Positions 45,641 to 54,221 of a DNA stretch of 64,000 nt are shown in pieces. Within the stretch, counting starts at the first letter, position 1. Each line of letters starts with the position of its first letter. The notes below the pieces were generated by a model. It saw nothing but the letters and a program-made list of their open reading frames with translations, had not been told where the DNA came from and made no database searches. The position numbers and the translations under genes are program-made. The DNA comes from Endozoicomonas acroporae (GTDB lineage Bacteria > Pseudomonadota > Gammaproteobacteria > Pseudomonadales > Endozoicomonadaceae), in NCBI RefSeq assembly GCF_002864045.1, contig NZ_PJPV01000018.1:36203-100202 (forward strand), written 5' to 3'.

Positions 45641-47475
45641 GGCACTTCCCTGAATGTCGTTGCTAATGGGTTGTTAAGCGGTGTACCCAGTTCCGGCAGT
45701 GGACGTTCACTGGCGTCACCATAACCCAGTTTGAATCGGACTCTGTTCAGGCAAACACGGGCCATTTCCGGTTGGAACAGGTCAAACAGTTTAAAGCGCC
45801 CGTTCAGTTCCGGATGTGCTTTCATATACAACTGCAGTTGTTTACCAAGGAGTCCGTAAAAGTCCACCTCCGAAAACCCTTTTTCCGCCAGGCCTTTTTC
45901 TGCCAGACAAGCGGAAATAAAGCGCAGAACGCTGACAAAGTGCCCCGTCTGCAAGTCATGGATAAGGTATTCAGCGGGCAGTCTCGTAGTCACTGAGCGG
46001 GCATAGTCACTCAGGCTTTCCAGCTCAGGAAAGTCCTGATCAATAAGACGCAAGTCCCCCTGAAAATCTTTAAGAGCAACACGGACAGGCTGATGATGCT
46101 CAAGCACCACCGTGACATTCTGGCCATGGGCCACCAGGCCAACACCGTATTTACAGAGCAAATGGTAGAGTGGGATGACCACCGAATTGAACAGTCGGGT
46201 CAACCATTGTCTGGCTGACAGCCCTGAACGGTGAATGTACTCATGGATGAGCGGTTCATTGAAACCATCCCGTTGAAACAGGGTGGAGATCAGGACAGCA
46301 CGTTCAGATGTCTTGATTTTGTCGTGTACACTCTGTCGCCAGATGCAGCCCAGCATCTCATGATAACGATAGGGAGCATCCTCAACCTGGGTAAATATCG
46401 GGTTGGGGTAGAAGGCACCTGCGGGCTCTTCAAGGATGATGACGCCCCGGTTTGCCAGCGTTGGGTCAGTATTCACAATATTGGCCAGCCACCTGGATAT
46501 CATCGGCCCGGCCTTGATGTATTGACCGGGAATACCCCGATAGCAGGAGGTGTTTAAAATCGAGAGCGGCAGCTTAATGTTCAACTGTTTGGGTCTCTGC
46601 CGGTTTGATAGCGTACGCAGAGACTGTTGCGGCAACATGGGATCACCAAAAGCCCCCAGATGAACGATACGACCCGCGGCAATCTCACCAGCAAATAAAT
46701 TCACCAGCTTGTTCTGCCACTGCCATGGGTGAACCGGCAGTAGGAAATACGCTTCTGCTGTTAAATTCATTCCATGAAAGACGTCTAAAAGCTTAGCCTG
46801 AGCCTCCGTATCAAGCACTGCAGACAATAACGCCTGCTCAGAAAGGTCGTCTATTTTAGATAGCTGACAATGGTTTCGGCTGACGGCCAGCCATTCCAGT
46901 TGAATATCCGGCAGAAATTCGGTGGCATAGGCCTCATAGTCATTGCCCCCCCAACCGATACGGCCTTTGCTGACGGTCACTTTCGGGTGACCATCCAGAT
47001 AACATTGGAGTTCATCATCGGTCAGGTCAATCAACTCAGCGGCAGTTTTTTGATGGTAGTTCTGCTGTACCCGAACTTCGGCCATCAGGGTGTTGGCCAG
47101 CTCTTCCAGAAAATTTGCCAATATTACCGACGTGAGATGAAGCTCTGTCCGGGCATCAATAAATAACTGACTGACATCGGGAAATGAGGAGCACTGACCA
47201 TCAGGTCCGGTACGAATAATGGAGGCCGGGTCAATGATCAATTGATCCCAGACGGTTCGCCAGGCTGCAAACTGATAGCTGGTGCCACTTTGCAGCTCCA
47301 GGGTGAAATCACCGTTATCAAGCTCCAGTGGTGAAATTGCTTCTTCCCAGCTCAGTTCACTGAGACTTTTGGCCAGCAAACGTTGGTTAGCCTGTAACCA
47401 GAAAGAGGAGGGTTTGGTCTTCAGTGGACTCTTCCGTAGACTCTTTAGTAGAGACTGTGTGACCGCCTGATTCAT
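45637..47475 (-). CDS. iucC: aerobactin synthase IucC (NIS synthetase)
   Basis: A 612-residue NRPS-independent siderophore synthetase that joins the second N6-acetyl-N6-hydroxylysine to the citrate half-product. Family landmarks are LDGHPKVTVSKGRIGWGGND (about residues 158-177, nucleotide loop), HPWQWQNK (about 245), and the C-terminal ferric iron reductase FhuF-like segment around LLCKYGVGLVAHGQNVTVVL. The GHPKxxxSKGR motif sets it in the IucC rather than IucA branch. It overlaps both iucB and iucD by four bases, indicating translational coupling. Confidence 0.92.
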   Translation of the reverse strand: MNQAVTQSLLKSLRKSPLKTKPSSFWLQANQRLLAKSLSELSWEEAISPLELDNGDFTLELQSGTSYQFAAWRTVWDQLIIDPASIIRTGPDGQCSSFPDVSQLFIDARTELHLTSVILANFLEELANTLMAEVRVQQNYHQKTAAELIDLTDDELQCYLDGHPKVTVSKGRIGWGGNDYEAYATEFLPDIQLEWLAVSRNHCQLSKIDDLSEQALLSAVLDTEAQAKLLDVFHGMNLTAEAYFLLPVHPWQWQNKLVNLFAGEIAAGRIVHLGAFGDPMLPQQSLRTLSNRQRPKQLNIKLPLSILNTSCYRGIPGQYIKAGPMISRWLANIVNTDPTLANRGVIILEEPAGAFYPNPIFTQVEDAPYRYHEMLGCIWRQSVHDKIKTSERAVLISTLFQRDGFNEPLIHEYIHRSGLSARQWLTRLFNSVVIPLYHLLCKYGVGLVAHGQNVTVVLEHHQPVRVALKDFQGDLRLIDQDFPELESLSDYARSVTTRLPAEYLIHDLQTGHFVSVLRFISACLAEKGLAEKGFSEVDFYGLLGKQLQLYMKAHPELNGRFKLFDLFQPEMARVCLNRVRFKLGYGDASERPLPELGTPLNNPLATTFREVP

Positions 47476-48500
47476 AGCTGTACCTCCCTGAAAAATGTAC
47501 GTCGATAACCGTTTACCAGAGCTGCCCGTTTATGGGGGAAATCAAACGTTTTGACAAACGACCAGCCGGCAGGTGCCAGCAACTTCAATAAACGCCGATT
47601 GTCGGCCCTTGGCTCGCCAACCAATCGGCCGGTTCTCGGATCGTCCAGATAGAGGAAGTGGGTTATGGATTTGGTCCAGCTATTGGAAAACCGTTTTCCC
47701 AGGAAGTCCGGGTTTCCCACCAGAAGATGAAAACCACGGTCCCATGGCTGGCAGTCATAATAGGGAGCAATGCGATCTTCCATCGCCCAGTAAAGCTCAA
47801 AGTAACCAAAAGGTTCACCGTTAATACTGCCTAACAGGGGCCAGGTTTTTCTGTCTTTGAGCAGCGTTTGCAGGTAGTTGCGCAGCTCTTCCCTGCTCTT
47901 TGCCAGTTCCCAGAACTCAGCAACTCGCGGCTGATTCATCCACTGATGAAAAGTGGCCAGGTCTTCCTCCGGATCAATGGAGCGGAACGAAATAGTGAGA
48001 TCATTCTGATAATCATAACGATGATAAACGACACCGGAAGGTTGTAACGGTCGCAGCGGGTGGGAAATGCCATTGCTGTTTTCCGTCCAGATTTCTGGCG
48101 TCAGTACATTGTTGTTTTGCCAATGCCAAAGCGTACGATTCTGGTAAAAGCCGGTTCTGACGTTGATGCTCTCCCCGGAGGTTTGATCAATATCATGTCG
48201 CCATGACCCTGACTCCAGCTGTTCAGATATCAGGGGAGACAAGTGAATTTGTTCCAGCGTTGGATGGTTTGCATACAGATAATCCAGGCCTGCCGCCATG
48301 AGATGATCGGGAATCCTGTCCTGCAGGTCGGAGCTATTGGCCGGAGAAATAACCAGCCTGTCGGTGCCAGACATGCTCAAATGCAGTGAAGTGGTAGCAT
48401 CATTGATCAACAGTGTGTTGGCGCTGAGAGGCTTCAGTGTTATCTCCGGATGCAGAATACCCGGCAGTGTTTTTCCCGGAAGTTTCATTGTTGTTGTCAT
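47472..48500 (-). CDS. iucB: N6-hydroxylysine acetyltransferase (GNAT family)
   Basis: A 342-residue GNAT enzyme that acetylates N6-hydroxylysine to form the hydroxamate of aerobactin. Landmarks are FHQWMNQPRVAEFWEL (about residues 188-203), GEPFGYFELYWAMEDRI (about 228-244), RGFHLLVGNPDFLGKRFSNS and EPRADNRRLLKLLAPAGW, all typical of IucB/RhbD-type siderophore acyltransferases. E. coli IucB is slightly shorter (about 315 aa). Ends with a four-base overlap with iucC. Confidence 0.92.
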   Translation of the reverse strand: MTTTMKLPGKTLPGILHPEITLKPLSANTLLINDATTSLHLSMSGTDRLVISPANSSDLQDRIPDHLMAAGLDYLYANHPTLEQIHLSPLISEQLESGSWRHDIDQTSGESINVRTGFYQNRTLWHWQNNNVLTPEIWTENSNGISHPLRPLQPSGVVYHRYDYQNDLTISFRSIDPEEDLATFHQWMNQPRVAEFWELAKSREELRNYLQTLLKDRKTWPLLGSINGEPFGYFELYWAMEDRIAPYYDCQPWDRGFHLLVGNPDFLGKRFSNSWTKSITHFLYLDDPRTGRLVGEPRADNRRLLKLLAPAGWSFVKTFDFPHKRAALVNGYRRTFFREVQL

Positions 48501-48528
48501 TGCTGTCCCTGTTTTGGATTTTTGGCAA

Positions 48529-50448
48529 TTAAGATAGAAGTTCGTCCTGTGACAACCCGACGAGTGGGTTAGCTAGCGGGTGATACACTGCCAGAGGATT
48601 CTCCAGGGTGTTCTCATTCATATCGCAGTAAGAGCAATAAAAGTTGCCCTTTGACCAGAGTTCAGGACTGTTGAGAATGTAGTCCAGACAACCTGTATCT
48701 CTGGGATCAGACGCTCTGAGCTTCACCAGAAACTCCCTCAGAGCCATCAGCAGTGAAGATTCTGAAGTGACTTGCCCAGCCCCAAGGGCACTGATGACAC
48801 CAAAGGTGGAATTGATAATCAGATAATAGGTAAACAACCAGTTGCCCAGTTCACCATCCACATGATGCTCCTGCTGCCTGGTTTCTTCTGAGATCGTCTC
48901 CGCCAGAAGTTCACGGGCGGTATGGCTGTAGCCCGTTCCCTGGCAATCACGGAAATAGACTTTCCGGGGATAACCCTGTTTCAGAGTGATCAACAGGTTC
49001 TGCTGATGGGCACCAAATAAAAGACCAAAGTCTGACTGTCCAATCATTAGCGGTTCTACGACGGTTGACAGGTATTGGTTAAACCAGCGAACAGCTATTC
49101 TTTCTGGTGGAAGCTGCTCTTTGTCAGCCAGTTTCCGGATCAGTGAAACCAGCCTTGATGCACCGTCAGGATTATCCTGGGTCAGGCTGGCCAGTAACTC
49201 GGTTGACCTCAATGTTTGAACGTTATTGAATGGATTTTCCCGCAGAACCATCATGGTCTCTGGCAATATCTGCCCATCCGGTCCCCTGATCGCCCCATGG
49301 GCAGGCTCGGTGATCACCTCAAAGTCCGGGTAGCGCTGCTTCATTTCCGTGCCAATGGACGTATGATATTTCACCTGATGGATCTCTTTGCCGCGAATCA
49401 CCTCTTTAGGCAACAGGTGGCGCACAGAGTTGGTCAGTTTTACGCTGAGTGAATACTTCAACATGAAAGATGCGTGGCTGGCATGCAGGGAACGCACGGA
49501 TGATGTTGCTCTCCAGTCACTGCCCTTTAATCCATAATCAACCAGTTTTTTTTCCTGAATCAACTGACGTATATAGTTACTTTTCAGCCACTGTTCAGCC
49601 TGCCATGGATGGGCAGGCAAGAGCGTTTGATGCTCCGGGGTTGCATGGAGTAATGCAGCTGGAAAGTTCTGGTCTTCTTCTGCCAGTTGTCTGGTCAGTT
49701 CATTGAACGACAGTGTATGAACGCTGTCGGCATCGAGCAGGTCGGAGTCTATGGCAAACCAGTGGAGCTGGAAGCTGCTACCAAACTCAGGCATATACCG
49801 GGCGGCATCATCCCGACTGAATTGAGCATAACTTTTCGGGCAGGGATGGACAGAGTGCCCTGTCAGCAGTGACTGTTCTGAAGTCTGAAAATCCCCGGGA
49901 CCGTTAAAAATGTCGTCTAATGATGGCTGACGGGCTCTCAGATTGGTTTCAATATTGTTAACACTGTGATGAACCCGTTCCAGGAAGTTTCTCCGGCTCT
50001 GTGGATCGGTCTGCCAGAGAATATCCCCGGTTACCAGCAACTGAACGGCCTCCATAAAAGTGATGGGAGTAGCCGTTGCTTTTGCCGGGCTCGATAAAAT
50101 GACGGGCATTAAAAACTGGTGACGCCCGGTTATTGAAAAGTGACTGATAAATACCAATAGCGATACATCATGAACAGGGATATTGATCACATGATCAATG
50201 TTCTTCCCGGTGGCAGAGTTCAATTGTGATCGATAACGCTCTATCACTTTAAACTCATTAACTTGATGTAATGTCCAGCCTTGCCATTCCCGCAGGAGCG
50301 CATTAAAAAAACAGTTAGCGCTCAGCACTTCAGCCTGGTTTCTGACAATAGCCGCATCACTTCGCCGTTGAGCATTCAGGCTATCGGGGTATATGCCGGA
50401 CATTATTTTATCAGCCGACGATTTCAGTATTGAATCTGAGGACATCAT
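48529..50448 (-). CDS. iucA: aerobactin synthetase subunit IucA (NIS synthetase)
   Basis: A 639-residue NIS synthetase that couples the first acetyl-hydroxylysine to citrate. The IucA-branch motif HSVHPCPKSYAQFSRDDAAR (about residues 197-216) and HPWQAEQW (about 283) are clear, as is the C-terminal DFGLLFGAHQQNLLITLKQG. It is about 50 residues longer than E. coli IucA; the extra length may partly be an overcalled N-terminus, because two adjacent ATGs (50448, 50445) have only a poor ribosome-binding site. First gene of iucABCD, divergent from the MFS transporter; the shared region carries a Fur box. Confidence 0.92.
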   Translation of the reverse strand: MMSSDSILKSSADKIMSGIYPDSLNAQRRSDAAIVRNQAEVLSANCFFNALLREWQGWTLHQVNEFKVIERYRSQLNSATGKNIDHVINIPVHDVSLLVFISHFSITGRHQFLMPVILSSPAKATATPITFMEAVQLLVTGDILWQTDPQSRRNFLERVHHSVNNIETNLRARQPSLDDIFNGPGDFQTSEQSLLTGHSVHPCPKSYAQFSRDDAARYMPEFGSSFQLHWFAIDSDLLDADSVHTLSFNELTRQLAEEDQNFPAALLHATPEHQTLLPAHPWQAEQWLKSNYIRQLIQEKKLVDYGLKGSDWRATSSVRSLHASHASFMLKYSLSVKLTNSVRHLLPKEVIRGKEIHQVKYHTSIGTEMKQRYPDFEVITEPAHGAIRGPDGQILPETMMVLRENPFNNVQTLRSTELLASLTQDNPDGASRLVSLIRKLADKEQLPPERIAVRWFNQYLSTVVEPLMIGQSDFGLLFGAHQQNLLITLKQGYPRKVYFRDCQGTGYSHTARELLAETISEETRQQEHHVDGELGNWLFTYYLIINSTFGVISALGAGQVTSESSLLMALREFLVKLRASDPRDTGCLDYILNSPELWSKGNFYCSYCDMNENTLENPLAVYHPLANPLVGLSQDELLS

Positions 50449-50530
50449 TATTATTTCAGTTTTTATGGTTCAACGAATTACGCTCTCATCAACAACGTTG
50501 TTGAGAGTTAGTTATTAAAAGTTTTAATAC

Positions 50531-50566
50531 GGGTTGGTCATCAATTCTTAACTTATTCACCAACCC
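50531..50566 (-). promoter_or_regulatory. hairpin in the iucA leader region
   Basis: GGGTTGGT pairs with ACCAACCC across a 20-base loop, between the Fur box and iucA. A shorter perfect palindrome TCAACAACGTTGTTGA lies at 50489-50504, even nearer the start codon. Both would be transcribed if the promoter lies near the Fur box, so they may shape the long 5' leader. Confidence 0.35.
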
Positions 50567-50640
50567 ATTTTCTTTTTCAACGGTCTGTTATTTTCACTTT
50601 TTAAAATCGACCCCATCCTGGATTGGGTTGCTATCCTATA

Positions 50641-50659
50641 TGATAACAATTATCATTTG
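50641..50659. promoter_or_regulatory. Fur box between iucABCD and the MFS transporter
   Basis: TGATAACAATTATCATTTG is a good match to the Fur consensus GATAATGATAATCATTATC. It lies 44 bp before the MFS start and about 190 bp before iucA, so it can control both divergent units by iron. Confidence 0.7.
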
Positions 50660-50702
50660 CAACAAATTGAATAATATAAATGTGCAGCATTGAGAATTGA
50701 AC

Positions 50703-51977
50703 ATGCCGGAAAATGCGTTATATCACGTTTCAACAGACACCCATTCCGGGCAATGCTCTTTCGGACAACAACCTGCCCGGAATAACTTTTGTCGTTTGAT
50801 CGCGGTATTCCTGCTGGGAACTGGCCAGACAACGCTGCTGATCAGCCTGCCAGCCATTCTGGAAGAAACCGGAATTGGCTATGGTGTGCTCAGTGTCATG
50901 GTTGCTCTTGGTACCGGATTGTTTATCGTATCGGCCCCCATCTGGGGACGGATATCAGACATATATGGTCGTATACCTGTAATCATCTCGGGTACTGTCG
51001 GCATAGCCCTGAGCTTTTTGATGCTGACCCTGTCTATTCAGGGAGTGGTGTCTGGTGTGCTGAATCAACAGCAGGCAATTTTCTTAATGTTCTCTGCCCG
51101 CATCGTCTATGGGCTGCTTGCATCTGGCTTGTACCCGGCGGTTCAGGCATGGGCTATTGATGACAGTGACCAATCAAATCGAGCCAGAATGCTCAGTCGC
51201 ATCACGGCAAGTATTAATGTGGGTCGGCTGTCCGGCCCCCTGGTGCCAGCCTTATTTATCGGTTGGGGAAGCGCTTTTCCTGCCGGTGTGGTATCGCTGC
51301 TGGCCATGGTTCTCCTCACGATGCTGGTCATTTTACCCGTTGTATCAGTCAGGCATGACAAGATGTCAACAGCCCGTAATGGCAATGTGCGCTTATTGGG
51401 ATTAATGACAGAGACCTGGCCGTTGCTGTTACTGGCGTGCTCAGTCACCACGTTGTTTGGTTTTCTGCAATACCTGGCCGGTCCCCGACTTCATCTTATT
51501 GTTCATGACGGAGTCACCACCACCCGATTACTGTCAATCCTGATGATGCTGGCAGCACTGTCGACCATTATTGCCCATCTGGTCGCTGCCCGGTGGGTTC
51601 AGCGAAATCTGGTTATGGCATTGAAGTGTGGGAGTGTGTTGTTGCTGATCGGCAGTATGTTCATGGTGACCGGTGAGCACCTGTTCTGGCTGGCCAGCGG
51701 ACTGACCATCAGCGCCGCTTCGGTTGCTTTATTAACACCCGCCTATACGGCATTGGCATCTGCTCAGGCCAGCAGTCAGCAGGGTGCTCTTACCGGCATG
51801 CTCACTATGATCCATACCATTGGCTATACGCTGGGAGCATTGCTGGCTGGCACGATGAACAGTAATGGCTGGCAGCAGGAGTTGGTCGGGGTGCTGGTTG
51901 CCAGCGTATCACTGATGATCACTTTTTTATGGGTTGATCATAAACACGGGAAGTCATTATGTCTGCGATTCAAATGA
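50703..51977 (+). CDS. MFS transporter, probable siderophore exporter
   Basis: A 424-residue major facilitator protein with twelve membrane segments. ATG 50703 is preferred over an in-frame TTG six bases upstream. The loop 2-3 motif is seen as GRISDIYGRIPVIISGTVG (about residues 80-98). Divergence from iucA and the Fur box in between suggest it exports aerobactin, as ShiF-type transporters beside iuc operons are thought to do. Substrate is inferred from context only. The stop codon overlaps the next gene. Confidence 0.8.
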   Translation: MPENALYHVSTDTHSGQCSFGQQPARNNFCRLIAVFLLGTGQTTLLISLPAILEETGIGYGVLSVMVALGTGLFIVSAPIWGRISDIYGRIPVIISGTVGIALSFLMLTLSIQGVVSGVLNQQQAIFLMFSARIVYGLLASGLYPAVQAWAIDDSDQSNRARMLSRITASINVGRLSGPLVPALFIGWGSAFPAGVVSLLAMVLLTMLVILPVVSVRHDKMSTARNGNVRLLGLMTETWPLLLLACSVTTLFGFLQYLAGPRLHLIVHDGVTTTRLLSILMMLAALSTIIAHLVAARWVQRNLVMALKCGSVLLLIGSMFMVTGEHLFWLASGLTISAASVALLTPAYTALASAQASSQQGALTGMLTMIHTIGYTLGALLAGTMNSNGWQQELVGVLVASVSLMITFLWVDHKHGKSLCLRFK

Positions 51978-52351
51978 TGGGTTGGCCAATGGTTACCATC
52001 CGCTTTAATGCTCCGGCAACGGATCAGGATGCACAGGATTGGTTACATGAGTTATCCGGGCTTCTGGACAGAAAAGAGCCCTTCAGCATGGTGATACATG
52101 CGCAGCCTAACAGTGAGTTTTCTCCCATAGCTCGCAAACTGCTTGGGCTCTGGTTTAAGGAGAAACGGCAGTTGCTGGGCTTATATTGTTCCGGTGTCGC
52201 CAGACTGGTTGGCTCGGAACAAGAGGGTGACCGTGTAGTCAGTAAAAATATGCAAAGTGCCATGCCGTTTCCCATGAAGGCGTGCCTGGATTGGAGTGAA
52301 GCAAGGGATTGGGCAATGACTCAAATACAGGATAAAAAGAAAATCACTTGA
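51959..52351 (+). CDS. hypothetical protein in the aerobactin locus
   Basis: A 130-residue soluble protein overlapping the MFS gene by 19 bases; GGAAG precedes its ATG. The pattern TIRFNAPATDQDAQDWLHEL, then PFSMVIHAQPN and GLYCSGVARLVGS, looks like a STAS or SpoIIAA-like alpha/beta fold, but I am not sure of the family. Because it is coupled to the exporter gene, a helper role in siderophore export or synthesis is plausible. No signal peptide. Confidence 0.65.
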   Translation: MSAIQMMGWPMVTIRFNAPATDQDAQDWLHELSGLLDRKEPFSMVIHAQPNSEFSPIARKLLGLWFKEKRQLLGLYCSGVARLVGSEQEGDRVVSKNMQSAMPFPMKACLDWSEARDWAMTQIQDKKKIT

Positions 52352-52361
52352 ATGACTAAAC

Positions 52362-52380
52362 GATAATCAATATCATTCGC
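52362..52380 (+). promoter_or_regulatory. Fur box upstream of the ABC import genes
   Basis: GATAATCAATATCATTCGC resembles the Fur consensus (GATAAT and ATCATT halves at the right spacing). It sits 86 bp before the start of the FhuC-like gene. Confidence 0.6.
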
Positions 52381-52466
52381 AACCATCTCAAAAACTGGCC
52401 AATAAACCAGCATAAAACGGATCAGTCTGAGACAAACGACACAGTTCATCAAAAAAAGAAAAATGG

Positions 52467-53297
52467 ATGTCTAATCATACACTCTGCCTTAATCAGGCAA
52501 GTTACCGTGTTAATGGCAAGCAGGTGATCAAGCCGATCAGCCTTGAGTTGGCTCCCGGACGAATAACCGCCATTCTCGGACCGAATGGTTCGGGCAAAAG
52601 CACGCTGTTAAAGATGCTTTCCGGTTTGATCACGCCGGATAGCGGAGCAGCGTTACTTGCTGGAAAACCGCTGATGCAGTGGCACAGAAAAGCGCTGGCC
52701 CGGAAGCTGGCACTGTTACCTCAGCACTCACCCGTGCCCCTGGGAATGTCAGTTTCTGAACTGGTCGCCTGTGGTCGTTACCCCCATGCAGGGCCCTTTG
52801 GCCGGATGAAATCCTGTGATCGCCGGGCAATCAACACAGCGCTGGCTCGGGTGGATATGGTGGGCTTCGCGAAGGCACGAGTTGATCACCTGTCCGGGGG
52901 AGAAATGCAGCGGGTATGGCTGGCGATGGTACTGGCCCAGGAGACCGGAATTTTATTGCTGGATGAGCCCACCTCATGGCTTGATATTGCCCATCAACTC
53001 CAGCTGCTCAATATCGTACGGACGTTGAACCGTGAGCAAAATACGACAGTCGCCTGGGTTCTTCACGACCTTAATCAGGCGCTGCAGTTCAGTGATGATG
53101 TGGTGTTGATGAACCAGGGAGATCTGGTACGACAGGGCAGGGCGGACCGAGTAATCGACACGGACGTTATTGCTGATGTGTTTGGTGTTAAAACCACCAG
53201 AGTTCAGCCAGAAGGTTATGATCACTACCTGTTTTTGCCATCAGCGAACAGTTCACCAGAGCCGTTGCCGAGTGTATCAGACAAGGAAGTTGCCTGA
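52467..53297 (+). CDS. fhuC: FhuC-like iron-siderophore ABC transporter ATPase
   Basis: A 276-residue ATPase of the iron-siderophore/vitamin B12 class. Walker A is GPNGSGKST (about residues 37-45), signature LSGGEMQRV (about 141), and Walker B ILLLDEPTSWLD (about 160). It directly precedes the binding protein and the fused permease. Hydroxamate siderophores including aerobactin are imported by FhuCDB in E. coli and by VatCDB/MatCDB in vibrios with iuc clusters; the symbol here marks family, not proven orthology. Confidence 0.88.
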   Translation: MSNHTLCLNQASYRVNGKQVIKPISLELAPGRITAILGPNGSGKSTLLKMLSGLITPDSGAALLAGKPLMQWHRKALARKLALLPQHSPVPLGMSVSELVACGRYPHAGPFGRMKSCDRRAINTALARVDMVGFAKARVDHLSGGEMQRVWLAMVLAQETGILLLDEPTSWLDIAHQLQLLNIVRTLNREQNTTVAWVLHDLNQALQFSDDVVLMNQGDLVRQGRADRVIDTDVIADVFGVKTTRVQPEGYDHYLFLPSANSSPEPLPSVSDKEVA

Positions 53298-54221
53298 ATG
53301 TCAGTATCTTTCAATGCCAGGCTTCACGCTGCTTTTACCTTACTGCTGCTACTCGCCACTGCTGCCCAGTCAGCCGGGGCATCATCTTTCGATTCAGGCA
53401 AAAAAATACCCGATAAGATTGCTGCCCTTAATTGGACCCAGGCAGAAATGTTGCTGACTCTGGGCATTACACCTGCGGGTGTCACGTCAATCAAAGGTTA
53501 TAAGGAGTGGCAATCCAATAGTCCGATAATGCCAGACGGGGTTCGGGAGCTGGGCTTAAGATCCGAACCATCACTTGAGGCCATTGCGGCGCTCAAGCCG
53601 GATTTAATACTGGGCTACCAATGGCGACACAATCGAATTATTTCAGAGCTGGAAGCCATTGCACCCACGGTGCTGTTTACCCAGTATCCCACAACAGACA
53701 CCCCTTCAAACTACTACCACAGGATGCAGAGTGTCTTTCGCTCTGTCGCTCGGCTGATCGATCAGACGACTCTGGCGGAGGAAAAGCTGCGGGAAATGGA
53801 GCAGTTAATGGGTCAGGCACGGCGTCATATCCAACAAGCCGGTATGACTGGACAGTCAGTGGTCGTTGGTAAATTTGTGGGAATGGGGCTTGGGCTCAGG
53901 GTCTATGCCGATGAGTCCATGGCGGGGGCCATCGTTAATGAGCTGGGTCTGGTGAATAGCTGGCACAGCGCTCTGCCCGGGCGGGACTTTACCCATGTTG
54001 ACCTGTTAAAGCTGACCACCATTGGTGATGCCAGCCTGCTTATTATCGGTAGTCAGCCTGATGACCTTCCGGCCATGACTCGATCTCCGGTATGGCAGGC
54101 TATCCCTGCGGTCAGGGAAGGGCGGGTTCACTATTTGCCGGCACTGTGGTCCTTCGGAGGACCGTTGTCCGCAACCCGTATGGCAACGGCAATCGTGTCA
54201 CAACTGGCACCGGAGGCATGA
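53298..54221 (+). CDS. fhuD: FhuD-like siderophore-binding protein
   Basis: A 307-residue periplasmic binding protein with a signal peptide (about residues 1-29: RLHAAFTLLLLLATAAQSAG). The class III (FhuD/BtuF) fold is indicated by KIAALNWTQAEMLLTLGITP and ALKPDLILGYQWRHNRIISE. It starts immediately after the ATPase stop codon and its own stop overlaps the permease start. It would carry ferric aerobactin from the receptor to the inner-membrane permease. Confidence 0.88.
   Translation: MSVSFNARLHAAFTLLLLLATAAQSAGASSFDSGKKIPDKIAALNWTQAEMLLTLGITPAGVTSIKGYKEWQSNSPIMPDGVRELGLRSEPSLEAIAALKPDLILGYQWRHNRIISELEAIAPTVLFTQYPTTDTPSNYYHRMQSVFRSVARLIDQTTLAEEKLREMEQLMGQARRHIQQAGMTGQSVVVGKFVGMGLGLRVYADESMAGAIVNELGLVNSWHSALPGRDFTHVDLLKLTTIGDASLLIIGSQPDDLPAMTRSPVWQAIPAVREGRVHYLPALWSFGGPLSATRMATAIVSQLAPEA

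Noticed and set aside
53621..53872. Separate gene inside the FhuD-like gene
   Set aside because: Alternate-frame open frame within a clearly coding region.
54092..54217. N-terminal extension of the FhuB-like permease
   Set aside because: The extension lies within the binding protein gene, has no membrane character, and two ATGs with GGAGG mark the real start.
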